Of a stretch of 64,000 nt of DNA, positions 35,549-46,494 are shown one piece after another. The position numbers and the translations under genes are program-made. The notes below the pieces were generated by a model that was not told the origin of the DNA, made no database searches, and worked only from the letters and a program-made list of their open reading frames with translations. The stretch comes from Planctomycetota bacterium (GTDB lineage Bacteria > Planctomycetota > Phycisphaerae > WQYP01): contig JAKAEB010000001.1 in assembly GCA_021818445.1 (NCBI GenBank), forward strand, positions 80,664-144,663, in the 5' to 3' direction. Every line of letters begins with the position of its first letter. Position 1 is the first letter of the stretch.

Positions 35549-37494
35549 AACGCGGGGATGTACCCTTGAAAACCCGTCCCTGGATATCCCGTCGCCATGA
35601 CCGGGGCGTCTCCGGTGCCGCCTCGTTTAAGCCTGATTTTGAAGCCGATTACCGCGCGCTCGATTGGAAAATATTGCGGGGCGTGTGGCAATGGATGGCA
35701 CCTTACCGCAATGGTTATCTGTTTATGGCCTTTGCCGGCCTGGTTATGAGCGGGTTGGAACTTGTCACACCGCGCTTCCTGCAGCAATTGGTCGATACCG
35801 ACATTCCGGGCCAAAAACCTAATATATTCTCATTATGGCTGATCAAGTGCGGTGCGCTGTTCGGCGTATTAAAAAATACTTCCCGTTGGCCGCATGCCAG
35901 CGTGGCTTATTTGAATATCACGACGACCATCCTTGTCTGGGGACTGACCATGGCAACGGCGCTGCTAATTCAGCGGCAGGTCATCTGGTACACCACGTAC
36001 TATGGACAAAAAGTGCTCTTCAAGCTGCGCCTGGATGTCTTTGAGCAACTGCAGCGATTATCCATGAATTATTATGATAAAACACGATTTGGGCGCATTC
36101 TCACCCGCGGCACGGGTGATATTGACTCAATGAGCAATTTCATCGTCTGGGGCGTCAATACACTTGTCAATAATCTCACCATGATGCTGCTGGCCGCCAT
36201 CATGATGCTTCTGCTCGACTGGCGCATCGCACTGTCGGTACTCTGGCTTGGCCCCGTCCTCTATTTCACCAATATTCTTTATCGGCGGCGAATTGGGCAC
36301 GCCTGGCGGCTTACCCGGGAAGGTTGGACCCGTGTGAGTACCAATCTGGCTGAAAACATCTCGGGCATGCGGGTGGTGAATGCCTTTAACCGCCAATACC
36401 AGAATCTGGATGTATTCAATGATCTGCAGGCTGTCAACACCGCCAACAATATGCACGCCGCTTTTATCAACGGCATTTACCAGCCTCTGTTGGGGATAAT
36501 TAGTTTTCTGGGGCGGCTTATTATTATTAGCCTGGGTGCATGGATGCTGGTGCGCGGTGGCGGTGTTGCCGCAAATGTTTTCCATATCGGAAAACTCATC
36601 GCCATTTATGTTTACTGGGACTGGTTCATGGGACCGGTGATTAATTTTGGCAATTTTTATAACGATACCATGATGGCGCTTGCCTGCGCTGAACGTGTCC
36701 AGACTCTTTTAGCAGAAAAGCCACAGGTGACGGATATTGCCACACCAGTTCATTTGCCCTCACTTCGCGGTGAGGTTGTCTTTGAGCATGTCACGTTCGG
36801 CTATGATCCGGCCAAGCCGGTGATTCATGATGTCAGCTTTCGCGCCGCACCGGGGCAGGTTGTATCTCTCGTGGGGCACACCGGTTGCGGTAAAAGCACC
36901 ATCATCAGTCTGATATGTCGATTTTATCTGCCCCAAACTGGCAGTATAACATTTGACGGTCATGACATCCGACAGATAGAAAGCCGGAATCTTCACCGCT
37001 TTCTTGGCATCGTGTCGCAGAATAATTACCTGTTCACCGGTACGGTGATGGATAACATTCGCTATGCGCGTCCCGACGCCACTGACGCACAGGTGCGCGA
37101 GGCGCTTAGCGACCTTGGCTGCCTGCAACAGCTGGAACTTTTACCCGATGGTCTGCAATCGCAGGTTGGTGAGCGCGGTGCGGCCCTGAGTCTCGGCCAG
37201 CGTCAACTCATTTGTTTTGCCCGGGCGTTTTTGGCCGATCCCAAAATCCTTTTGCTGGATGAAGCCACCAGTGCCATTGACACCTATACCGAATTGGTAA
37301 TCCAGCAAGCCTTGGCCCAATTGGTGAAGAATCGCACGACTTTTATTGTTGCCCACCGTCTCAGTACGATCACCGGGAGCGACTGTATCCTCGTTTTGGA
37401 TCACGGCCGTATCCACGAACGCGGCTCGCACAATGAATTGCTGGCCCTCGACGGCCGGTACGCCGCGCTTTACCGTGAATTTATTTCAGCGTAA
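35545..37494 (+). CDS. ABC exporter half-transporter (non-canonical LSLGQ signature)
   Basis: The partner half-transporter, 649 residues. Walker A GHTGCGKS (444-451), Walker B with the catalytic Glu573 (LLLDEATSAID) and the H-loop VAHRLST are intact, while the signature motif reads LSLGQ (548-552) in place of LSGGQ. Combined with the upstream protein this gives one canonical site (Glu573 with LSGGQ) and one degenerate site (Asp548 with LSLGQ), as expected for a heterodimer. The N-terminal 55 residues are basic and cytoplasmic, and a polar insert of about 40 residues follows the first membrane helix. The gene starts within the upstream stop codon. A MarR-regulated efflux operon begins about 140 bp later and is separate. 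Confidence 0.88.
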   Translation: MKRGDVPLKTRPWISRRHDRGVSGAASFKPDFEADYRALDWKILRGVWQWMAPYRNGYLFMAFAGLVMSGLELVTPRFLQQLVDTDIPGQKPNIFSLWLIKCGALFGVLKNTSRWPHASVAYLNITTTILVWGLTMATALLIQRQVIWYTTYYGQKVLFKLRLDVFEQLQRLSMNYYDKTRFGRILTRGTGDIDSMSNFIVWGVNTLVNNLTMMLLAAIMMLLLDWRIALSVLWLGPVLYFTNILYRRRIGHAWRLTREGWTRVSTNLAENISGMRVVNAFNRQYQNLDVFNDLQAVNTANNMHAAFINGIYQPLLGIISFLGRLIIISLGAWMLVRGGGVAANVFHIGKLIAIYVYWDWFMGPVINFGNFYNDTMMALACAERVQTLLAEKPQVTDIATPVHLPSLRGEVVFEHVTFGYDPAKPVIHDVSFRAAPGQVVSLVGHTGCGKSTIISLICRFYLPQTGSITFDGHDIRQIESRNLHRFLGIVSQNNYLFTGTVMDNIRYARPDATDAQVREALSDLGCLQQLELLPDGLQSQVGERGAALSLGQRQLICFARAFLADPKILLLDEATSAIDTYTELVIQQALAQLVKNRTTFIVAHRLSTITGSDCILVLDHGRIHERGSHNELLALDGRYAALYREFISA

Positions 37495-37518
37495 ACGCAG
37501 GGGGTAGACCCAATAAGC

Positions 37519-37530
37519 GTATAATTCATG
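37519..37530 (+). promoter_or_regulatory. Recurrent GTATAATTCATG motif, possible -10 of the efflux operon
   Basis: This exact 12-mer also occurs at 24131. It is followed immediately by the palindrome TTCGCGAA and lies about 100 bases before the MarR gene. A second imperfect dyad (AAATTGC to GCAACTT) lies just after, and could be a MarR operator. Confidence 0.4.
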
Positions 37531-37631
37531 TTCGCGAATATAAAATTGCTATGCTTTTGCAACTTTACTCGATTTCGATTGTGCTACAGAACGACGCTTT
37601 CGTATTGTTTACGGGAAGAGTTGGTTAGCAC

Positions 37632-38198
37632 ATGCAAGCATCTGCATCATCTCAACATCCATCGCAGGGTGAATTAATCGACGGGTTTAACACGGCCATT
37701 GCCCCCGATCAACTCGCCGGTGCCTACTTGTCCGTTATTCCCCAACTTATGGCATTTGTACGCAAACATCTTAATCAAGACGCGCAAATTAGCTTGCGCC
37801 TGGGTCAATTTCGCATGCTGCATGTTTTGCATCAGAACTTGGCACGCAGTATTTCAGAAGCGGCCGCCGTTTTGGGTGTAACGCTTCCGTCCGCCTCCAA
37901 GATGGCGGATGATTTAGCGGGTCTTGGGCTGGTCAATCGTAACCTTGATGAGCAGGACCGTCGCCGAACGTTTCTCTCCCTTACAGAGCATGGGGAGGCG
38001 GTTTATCGCAGCGCGGTGGACTCAATTCGTGAGAAAATTGCCATCAGATTTGAAGCACTTTCACCCACCGAACGCGGGGTGCTTTTTTGTGCCGCAATTA
38101 AATTAACGGAAATCTTTCAATCGACAGGCACCTTATCACCTGCCGTTAATGCAGTCTCTATCCATGATGATGTCAATTCCGTAGCGGAGCATACCTGA
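37632..38198 (+). CDS. MarR family transcriptional regulator
   Basis: A 188-residue winged-helix regulator. The DNA-binding core (about 55-130) shows LGQFRMLHVLHQNLARSIS, the recognition region AAAVLGVTLPSASKMADDLAGLGLV and the wing DEQDRRRTFLSLTEHG. MarR proteins usually repress neighbouring efflux operons and release DNA on binding small aromatic compounds. Its stop codon abuts the ATG of the macA-type gene, so it is the first gene of the efflux operon and probably autoregulates it. A palindromic TTCGCGAA and an AAATTGC/GCAACTT dyad in the gap upstream are candidate operators. No clear ribosome-binding site precedes the ATG. Confidence 0.88.
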   Translation: MQASASSQHPSQGELIDGFNTAIAPDQLAGAYLSVIPQLMAFVRKHLNQDAQISLRLGQFRMLHVLHQNLARSISEAAAVLGVTLPSASKMADDLAGLGLVNRNLDEQDRRRTFLSLTEHGEAVYRSAVDSIREKIAIRFEALSPTERGVLFCAAIKLTEIFQSTGTLSPAVNAVSIHDDVNSVAEHT

Positions 38199-39521
38199 AT
38201 GAAGTCGCTTTTGAAATGGATGGTTATTGTGCTGGTGATTGCCTTGGCCGGTTGGGGGGCGAGCCGCTGGCTATCTGGCACCAGAAAGTCCCATGCCGCC
38301 TTTGTGACTGCCTCCGTTCGCAAGGGGAACCTTTCTGCCACCGTCAGCGTGACCGGTACGGTCGAGCCGCGAAATGTTGTTGATGTCGGTGCCCAGGTGA
38401 GTGGCACCATTGTTAAATTTGGCACCGATGCCAACGGTCATCAGGTGGATTACGATTCTCCCGTCAATAAGGGCACCGTATTGGCAATAATTGACCCGGC
38501 CAACTATGCCGCCCGCGTGGCTTCCGACAAAGCGGCCTTATCCGAAGCGAAGGCAAATGTTGCCGTGGCAAAAGCGAAATATCAGACCTATGTGGCAGCC
38601 TATGACGATGCATTGGCTGACTGGAGAAGGGCACAGAAACTTGGCAACCAAGGCATGGCACTTCCTGTAACGCAATATGATTCATACAAATCAATCTATC
38701 GGCAGGCAAAGGCCAATCTGGTGCTTGGTAAGGCGTCGATTGCACAGGCTCAAATGGCCGCTAAAGTTTCGCAGGCCACGCTCAAAAATGATGAAATCAC
38801 CCTTTCCTACTGCACGATTGTGTCGCCGGTGAAAGGTGTGGTCATTGACCGCGATGTGGATATCGGTCAAACGGTCGCTTCGAGTTTCAATACACCAAGT
38901 CTGTTTCTGCTGGCCGAGAACTTGAAAAAAATCCAGGTGTGGGCGTCCGTCAATGAAGCGGATATTGGCAAGATTCAAACTGGTCAGCCCGTTACTTTCA
39001 CAGTTGATGCCCTGCCGGGAAAAATATTTCATGGTGTCGTATCGCAGGTGCGTCTTAATGCTACCGTCGTGCAGAATGTCGTCACCTACACGGTGGTGAT
39101 TGACACCAACAACGCCAATGGCAAGTTGCTGCCGTATCTGACCGCCCAGGCGGAAATTCTCGTGGCACAGAAGAAACACGTACTGATCGTTCCCAACGCG
39201 GCATTGCGGTGGGTGCCTCTCAAGTCGCAGATCGCTCCGGGTACCGCGCCTGCACGTACAGATCATGCGTCGACGCAAAGCGCCGCCTCGCTCCTGTCGC
39301 AGGCACCAACTGGCACCGTGTGGATTGCCAGCGGCCAATTCGTGCGTCCCATGGTGGTACGGACCGGGTTATCAAATAATTATTACACGCAGATTATGTC
39401 CGCTCAACTGCGGCCCGGGATGAAGGTGGTTATCGGCGATGCGCAAAGCCGTACTTCCCGGGGAGCCGGGGCGGTGAATCCTTTTATCCCGCAGCCGTTC
39501 AAACATAAAAAGCCCAAGTAA
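38199..39521 (+). CDS. macA: MacA-type periplasmic adaptor (HlyD/RND membrane fusion family)
   Basis: The membrane fusion protein links the MacB-like ABC permease in the inner membrane to the outer-membrane channel. It has an N-terminal anchor (about 5-24), a lipoyl-type domain beginning at GNLSATVSVTGTVEPRNVVDVGAQVSG, a coiled-coil hairpin (about 100-195) and a beta-barrel with SPVKGVVIDRDVDIGQTV. The barrel and the membrane-proximal domain (AEILVAQKKHVLIVPNAALRWVP) end in a Ser/Ala-rich linker. The ATG directly follows the MarR stop, so translation is probably coupled. MacA also stimulates the MacB ATPase in characterised systems; that it does so here is inference. Confidence 0.88.
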   Translation: MKSLLKWMVIVLVIALAGWGASRWLSGTRKSHAAFVTASVRKGNLSATVSVTGTVEPRNVVDVGAQVSGTIVKFGTDANGHQVDYDSPVNKGTVLAIIDPANYAARVASDKAALSEAKANVAVAKAKYQTYVAAYDDALADWRRAQKLGNQGMALPVTQYDSYKSIYRQAKANLVLGKASIAQAQMAAKVSQATLKNDEITLSYCTIVSPVKGVVIDRDVDIGQTVASSFNTPSLFLLAENLKKIQVWASVNEADIGKIQTGQPVTFTVDALPGKIFHGVVSQVRLNATVVQNVVTYTVVIDTNNANGKLLPYLTAQAEILVAQKKHVLIVPNAALRWVPLKSQIAPGTAPARTDHASTQSAASLLSQAPTGTVWIASGQFVRPMVVRTGLSNNYYTQIMSAQLRPGMKVVIGDAQSRTSRGAGAVNPFIPQPFKHKKPK

Positions 39522-39549
39522 CGGCGGTTGATGGTGGTGAAAAAACGTC

Positions 39550-40281
39550 ATGGCTGATGTCATTGAAGTTAAAGATATTGTCAAAACCTATCAATTGGGA
39601 GGCGGTCCCGTGCAGGTGCTCAAAGGGGTATCCATGACCGTTACGGGGGGTGAGATGGTGGCCTTGATGGGGGCTTCGGGTTCCGGGAAAACGACGCTGA
39701 TGAACATCCTAGGGTGCCTCGACCGGCCAACATCCGGCAGTTATAAGCTTGACGGGCGTGAGATATCCAGCATGAGCGTCGCCCAGCGGGCTCAGATACG
39801 GAACGAAAAAATCGGGTTCGTGTTTCAAAATTTTAACCTGCTGCCGCGCACCACGGCACTTGATAATGTGCTTTTACCCATGGCCTATGCGCAAGGAGCA
39901 CCGGCAGGTGCCAAACTTCGAAAGCGTGGCGTGGAAATGCTTGAAAGAGTCGGTTTGGGCCAGCGCCTTGATCATCATCCATCGCAGCTCTCCGGCGGGC
40001 AGCAGCAGCGCGTCGCCATAGCACGGGCGCTAATTAACAACCCTCGACTTTTACTGGCCGATGAACCAACCGGCAATCTCGATTCGCGCACCAGCGAAGA
40101 GGTGCTGCGCATGTTTCAACAACTTAATCGAGAAGAGAACCTTACCGTCCTGCTGGTAACTCATGCGGCGGAAGTGGCGCATCATGCGTCGCGAATAATT
40201 CATATAAAAGATGGGCTTATTGAATCCGGTGCCCCGCCAGCGCCAGCAGCGGCACAGCCGGCTTCGGCTGGAGGACCCTGA
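39550..40281 (+). CDS. macB: MacB-type ABC transporter ATP-binding protein
   Basis: A 243-residue stand-alone nucleotide-binding domain of the LolD/MacB type. Walker A is GASGSGKT, the Q-loop is [10 protein letters not shown], the signature is LSGGQQQR and Walker B with catalytic Glu is [12 protein letters not shown]; the H-loop is VTHAAEVA. In E. coli MacB this domain is fused to the permease; here it is separate, with the permease encoded next, one base after the stop. The [13 protein letters not shown] segment and the order of genes fit MacB rather than LolD. It drives the tripartite pump together with the adaptor encoded upstream. Confidence 0.87.
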   Translation: MADVIEVKDIVKTYQLGGGPVQVLKGVSMTVTGGEMVALMGASGSGKTTLMNILGCLDRPTSGSYKLDGREISSMSVAQRAQIRNEKIGFVFQNFNLLPRTTALDNVLLPMAYAQGAPAGAKLRKRGVEMLERVGLGQRLDHHPSQLSGGQQQRVAIARALINNPRLLLADEPTGNLDSRTSEEVLRMFQQLNREENLTVLLVTHAAEVAHHASRIIHIKDGLIESGAPPAPAAAQPASAGGP

Positions 40282-40282
40282 G

Positions 40283-41650
40283 ATGCCCGCTATCACCGCC
40301 ACCGCCGTCACTTCCATCAAGGCCCTGCGCCGTAACCCATTGCGGTCCGCATTAACCACGTTGGGAATTATCATCGGCATCGCATCGGTTATCGCGATGG
40401 TGCAAATTGGAGAAGGCTCGTCCGCCGCCATCAAGCAGACCATCAAGAATATGGGGGCCAACACTCTGATCATTTTTCCCGGTGCCGCCGCCAGCGGGGG
40501 GGTGAGTTTTGGGGGCGGCAGTGCCGTGACACTGACATCCGCCGACGCTGCGGCTATTGCCCGTGATTGCCCCTCCGTCAGCGCCGCTGCCCCGGTTGTC
40601 AATGCCCGTATGCAACTGGTCCATGGCAGCCAGAATTGGGTGCCGCAGTTTCTCATCGGCTCCACGCCTGCCTACTTTACGGTGCGCGACTGGAAACTTA
40701 AAGCCGGACGCTTTTTTAATAATGATGATGTCCGTAATGCCAATGAGGTGTGCGTGCTCGGCCAGACCGATGTCAAGGCGTTGTTTCCGTCGGGGCGCGC
40801 ACTGGGGAAAATCATTCTGGTGCAGCAGGTGCCACTGCGGGTAATTGGCGTATTGCGTCGCAAGGGTGCCAATATGATGGGTATGGATCAGGACGATATT
40901 GTCGTGCTGCCATGGACTACCCTGAAATACCGCATCTCCGGCAGCGCACTGATGAACCAGAATCAAAACGCCTCGACGTCCTCCACGAATTCGTTTTCGC
41001 CGTCCCAGCTTTATCCACAAAAATCGCAGAATTTGTATCCCGCCGTCTCCAGTGTTCAGGCGGCCGATACACCCAACCCGGTTACCTTCCCCAACGTAAA
41101 TAACATTCAAGTTTCCACCCCCAATGCGGCCGCCTTGCCACAGGCCATGGCGGAGATCAACGCCCTGCTTCGCCAGAGGCATCATCTGCTGCCGAATCAG
41201 CCCGATGATTTCAATATTCGAGACCTTGCAGAGATATCCCATGCATTGGGTAAAACCTCCATGCTGATGACCGATTTGCTCACCGGCGTAGCATTGATAT
41301 CGCTGGTGGTCGGCGGCGTCGGAATCATGAACATCATGCTGGTGTCCGTCACTGAACGCACGCGCGAAATTGGATTGCGCATGGCGTTGGGTGCCAAGCC
41401 GATTGATATTCTGGGCCAATTTATTATTGAGGCAATTATCCTTTGCCTTTTCGGCGGGGCATTGGGCATTTTAATTGGCCAGTTGCTTTCCACCATGGTT
41501 CAGTCGGTCTTTCATTGGCCCATTCAGATATCGGTGCCGGCGGTCGTCGCGTCGTTTTTAGTATCCGCGTTTGTAGGCGTCGCATTTGGATATTATCCGG
41601 CGTGGAAGGCCTCCCGTTTGGACCCCATTGAGGCTTTGCGTTATGAATAA
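40283..41650 (+). CDS. macB: MacB-type ABC permease
   Basis: The 455-residue permease has the four-helix FtsX/MacB plan: one N-terminal membrane helix (RNPLRSALTTLGIIIGIASVI), a large periplasmic domain and three C-terminal helices including SLVVGGVGIMNIMLVSVTERTREIGLRMALGAKP. The periplasmic domain contains an unusual Ser/Asn/Gln/Pro-rich stretch (about 225-290) that should be disordered. The start at MPAITATAVTSIKALR was chosen as it directly follows the ATPase stop; an earlier in-frame codon lies inside the ATPase gene. The start of the outer-membrane factor gene lies eight bases before its stop, a tight coupling. Confidence 0.87.
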   Translation: MPAITATAVTSIKALRRNPLRSALTTLGIIIGIASVIAMVQIGEGSSAAIKQTIKNMGANTLIIFPGAAASGGVSFGGGSAVTLTSADAAAIARDCPSVSAAAPVVNARMQLVHGSQNWVPQFLIGSTPAYFTVRDWKLKAGRFFNNDDVRNANEVCVLGQTDVKALFPSGRALGKIILVQQVPLRVIGVLRRKGANMMGMDQDDIVVLPWTTLKYRISGSALMNQNQNASTSSTNSFSPSQLYPQKSQNLYPAVSSVQAADTPNPVTFPNVNNIQVSTPNAAALPQAMAEINALLRQRHHLLPNQPDDFNIRDLAEISHALGKTSMLMTDLLTGVALISLVVGGVGIMNIMLVSVTERTREIGLRMALGAKPIDILGQFIIEAIILCLFGGALGILIGQLLSTMVQSVFHWPIQISVPAVVASFLVSAFVGVAFGYYPAWKASRLDPIEALRYE

Positions 41651-43205
41651 ATCACTGCAACGTCGTTCAATAAGGCCGCTTACCAATCGCATACTTGCCC
41701 TCTGTGCTCTCGCCACTGGCTTGGCATTGACCGGCTGCGAGGTCGGCCCCCATTTTCACCGCCCGGTGCAGCGCCTGCCCGGCAACTTCAGCCCCTCGGC
41801 CATGCAGTCTCCCGTTCAGATTGACGGCTATCCGCAGACAATCCAGCCCGCCTCCCGCACCCCCGGCATGGTGTCGTTGGTGGTGGCGGCCAAGCCGAAA
41901 CATCTTGCCCATTGGTGGCAGACTTTTCATGATCCGATTCTCAATAAATTGATATTACTCGCTGCCCGCCGCAATCTGACGCTGGCGCAGGCGCGTCAGG
42001 CTATTATTCAGGCGCGCGAAGTCGTTAACGCCGACGCCGCCAATCTCGGCCCTTTTGTCAGTGCCGTAGGCTCATACAGCCACAGCCGTGGCAGTAAAAA
42101 TATGATCGCCGGACATACGTCAACAGGTCCGTCCGAGGCGGATAGTTACAGTGCTGGTCTCGATGGCACATGGGAATTGGACTTTTTCGGGCAGGTTCGG
42201 CGGGGCATCCAGGCGGCCCGAGCTAGCCTGCACGCAGCGATTGATAACCGCCGTGTCATATTGATAACGCTGCTTTCCGAGGTGGCCAGCGACTATATCA
42301 ACCTGCGTGGCGTTCAGGCCCAGATAGCGATTACGCAAAATAATTTGCGCACGCAGGAAAAGACGGTTCGCCTGTTAAAACAGCAGGTCGGCGGCGGTAT
42401 CGCCACGGAATTAAGTGTCGCCCAGGCGCAGGCACAAGCTGCCACTACCGCGAGTCAATTGCCTTTGCTCGATGCGCAGGCCAAACAGCTTATGTACGCG
42501 CTGGCGGTTTTGCTCTCGCAGCCGCCGGGGAGTGTGGACAAATGGCTCGACACCCCCAAGCCCATCCCACCGGTGCCTCCATTGGTGCCGATCGGTTTGC
42601 CGGGACAGTTGCTTTTGCGGCGGCCCGATGTGCGGGTGGCGCTGGATCAATACGCAGCCGCCGTTGCCAATGTGGGCGTGGCAGAGGGAAATTTGTTCCC
42701 AAAATTCACCATCAATGCCAATCTGGGCTATTCGTCGGCATCGGCCGAGCAATGGTTCAATACCGCCAGCCTGGCTTATGGCATTGGACCGAGTGTTTCG
42801 TGGTCGATATTAAATTGGGGGCAGGTGGCATCGCAGATTGGTCAGCAGAAAGCCATCGCATTTCAGGCGCTTTATAATTATCGCCAGACGGTCCTGCAGG
42901 CTCTGGACGATGTGGACTCCTCCCTTGCTGCGTATACGCGTGAACAAGCTCACTATCGGGCACTGGCCGTCGCTGTCGTGCACGATCAGCGGGCTTTGAC
43001 CCTTTCAGACGCCCTGTATCGCAATGGGCTTACCGACTTCTTAAATGTATTAACAGCCCAGCAGTCACTATATACCTCGCAGGATGCCCTGATTCAAAGT
43101 CAGCAGGCGGTTTCAGCCGACCTTGTGACTCTATATCAGGCGTTGGGTGGTGGTTGGCAACTTCCACGGCACCACCGCGCAGCCAAAGTGCAGCGGTCAC
43201 ACTGA
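41643..43205 (+). CDS. TolC/OprM-type outer-membrane efflux lipoprotein
   Basis: The outer-membrane channel of the tripartite pump: a 520-residue NodT/OprM family lipoprotein. The lipobox is LALTGC and the sequence starts EVGPHFHRP, typical of the family. Two repeated OEP domains are visible: the first has LTLAQARQAIIQAREVVNADAANLGPF, the second DVRVALDQYAAAVANVGVAEG and NLGYSSASAEQWF, each contributing two barrel strands and a pair of long helices. It overlaps the permease gene by eight bases. Together with the previous genes this makes a complete MarR-controlled MacAB-TolC-like system, whose substrates could be antibiotics, lipopeptides or heme precursors as in other MacAB pumps. Confidence 0.9.
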   Translation: MNKSLQRRSIRPLTNRILALCALATGLALTGCEVGPHFHRPVQRLPGNFSPSAMQSPVQIDGYPQTIQPASRTPGMVSLVVAAKPKHLAHWWQTFHDPILNKLILLAARRNLTLAQARQAIIQAREVVNADAANLGPFVSAVGSYSHSRGSKNMIAGHTSTGPSEADSYSAGLDGTWELDFFGQVRRGIQAARASLHAAIDNRRVILITLLSEVASDYINLRGVQAQIAITQNNLRTQEKTVRLLKQQVGGGIATELSVAQAQAQAATTASQLPLLDAQAKQLMYALAVLLSQPPGSVDKWLDTPKPIPPVPPLVPIGLPGQLLLRRPDVRVALDQYAAAVANVGVAEGNLFPKFTINANLGYSSASAEQWFNTASLAYGIGPSVSWSILNWGQVASQIGQQKAIAFQALYNYRQTVLQALDDVDSSLAAYTREQAHYRALAVAVVHDQRALTLSDALYRNGLTDFLNVLTAQQSLYTSQDALIQSQQAVSADLVTLYQALGGGWQLPRHHRAAKVQRSH

Positions 43206-43260
43206 AGGCCCGCATGGAATCGTTGCGATATCCAACGATACCCCCAGCACTCTTGCTCGA

Positions 43261-43266
43261 TATAAT
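43261..43266 (+). promoter_or_regulatory. Possible -10 element for the S9 peptidase gene
   Basis: TATAAT lies about 47 bases before the peptidase start, following the efflux operon. No -35 match is visible, so the call is weak. Confidence 0.3.
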
Positions 43267-43313
43267 TCGACCAGCTTGGTTCCTGCGCGGATTTTAGCTC
43301 GGAGTATTTTCTC

Positions 43314-45848
<2,535 letters not shown>

Positions 45849-46092
45849 CGTCAAAGGTGCGGCGTTCCGATGCAGAAACGGCAGCAAGACACCGTAGAAT
45901 GTCGTCGACTGTGTTCAGTCACCGAGTTTGTCCCGGCGAACTAATACGCTGCGTAAATGCAGCATATATCGGTGGCGGTACCGGTTTGACACCGCCTCAA
46001 GTTACTCATGATCCACTGTCCGCGATGAAAGCGGGGTGCAAGATGCACTTACCCAACCGGAATTCGCAGCCCAATTGAGGTATCATGACTTT

Positions 46093-46494
46093 ATGGACTT
46101 AAGGGCGATTTGGCGGCAGTCAACAATCACGATCGCCATGACATGGGGCGACATCGGCGTTATCGCGGGGGTTATGTTTTTAATACTCGCTTGGGTGGCC
46201 CTGCGGGTGATCATTACTTTTGGCCGCCGTCAGGCACCCGATCGCGTTCCCACTCCAACGCTCGATCGTCGTAATCGCGAGGCATTGGAGTCGATGCTCA
46301 GCTTGGACGAAATTGCAGAGCAGGCCGCCGGCGAGCCGGCACCGGGTGATTTAATTGAGGCTGTTGAACGCAAGTCAGGTGTCGCCCCGTCCGATACCGT
46401 GCCGCCCCCGCCTGTTACATCGAGCGATAGCATTGCGCCCGACCGTTCCGGCCAACCATCTCAAACCGACGAACCTCGCCAGGGGAAAGCATGA
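46093..46494 (+). CDS. Small single-pass membrane protein, unknown function
   Basis: A 133-residue protein with one membrane segment (about 20-42, including GVMFLILAWVALRVIITF). Its cytoplasmic tail of about 90 residues is Pro/Ser/Glu-rich and carries the acidic helix REALESMLSLDEIAEQAAGE. I do not recognise a family. The ATG giving MDLRAIWRQ was chosen because it begins just before the membrane segment and TTGAGG lies upstream; a longer version would add 19 residues. The stop overlaps the start of queG (ATGATGA), so the two are coupled. The gap before it (244 bp) has no clear gene, but holds a 6-bp GGCGGT/ACCGCC dyad near 45973. Confidence 0.55.
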   Translation: MDLRAIWRQSTITIAMTWGDIGVIAGVMFLILAWVALRVIITFGRRQAPDRVPTPTLDRRNREALESMLSLDEIAEQAAGEPAPGDLIEAVERKSGVAPSDTVPPPPVTSSDSIAPDRSGQPSQTDEPRQGKA

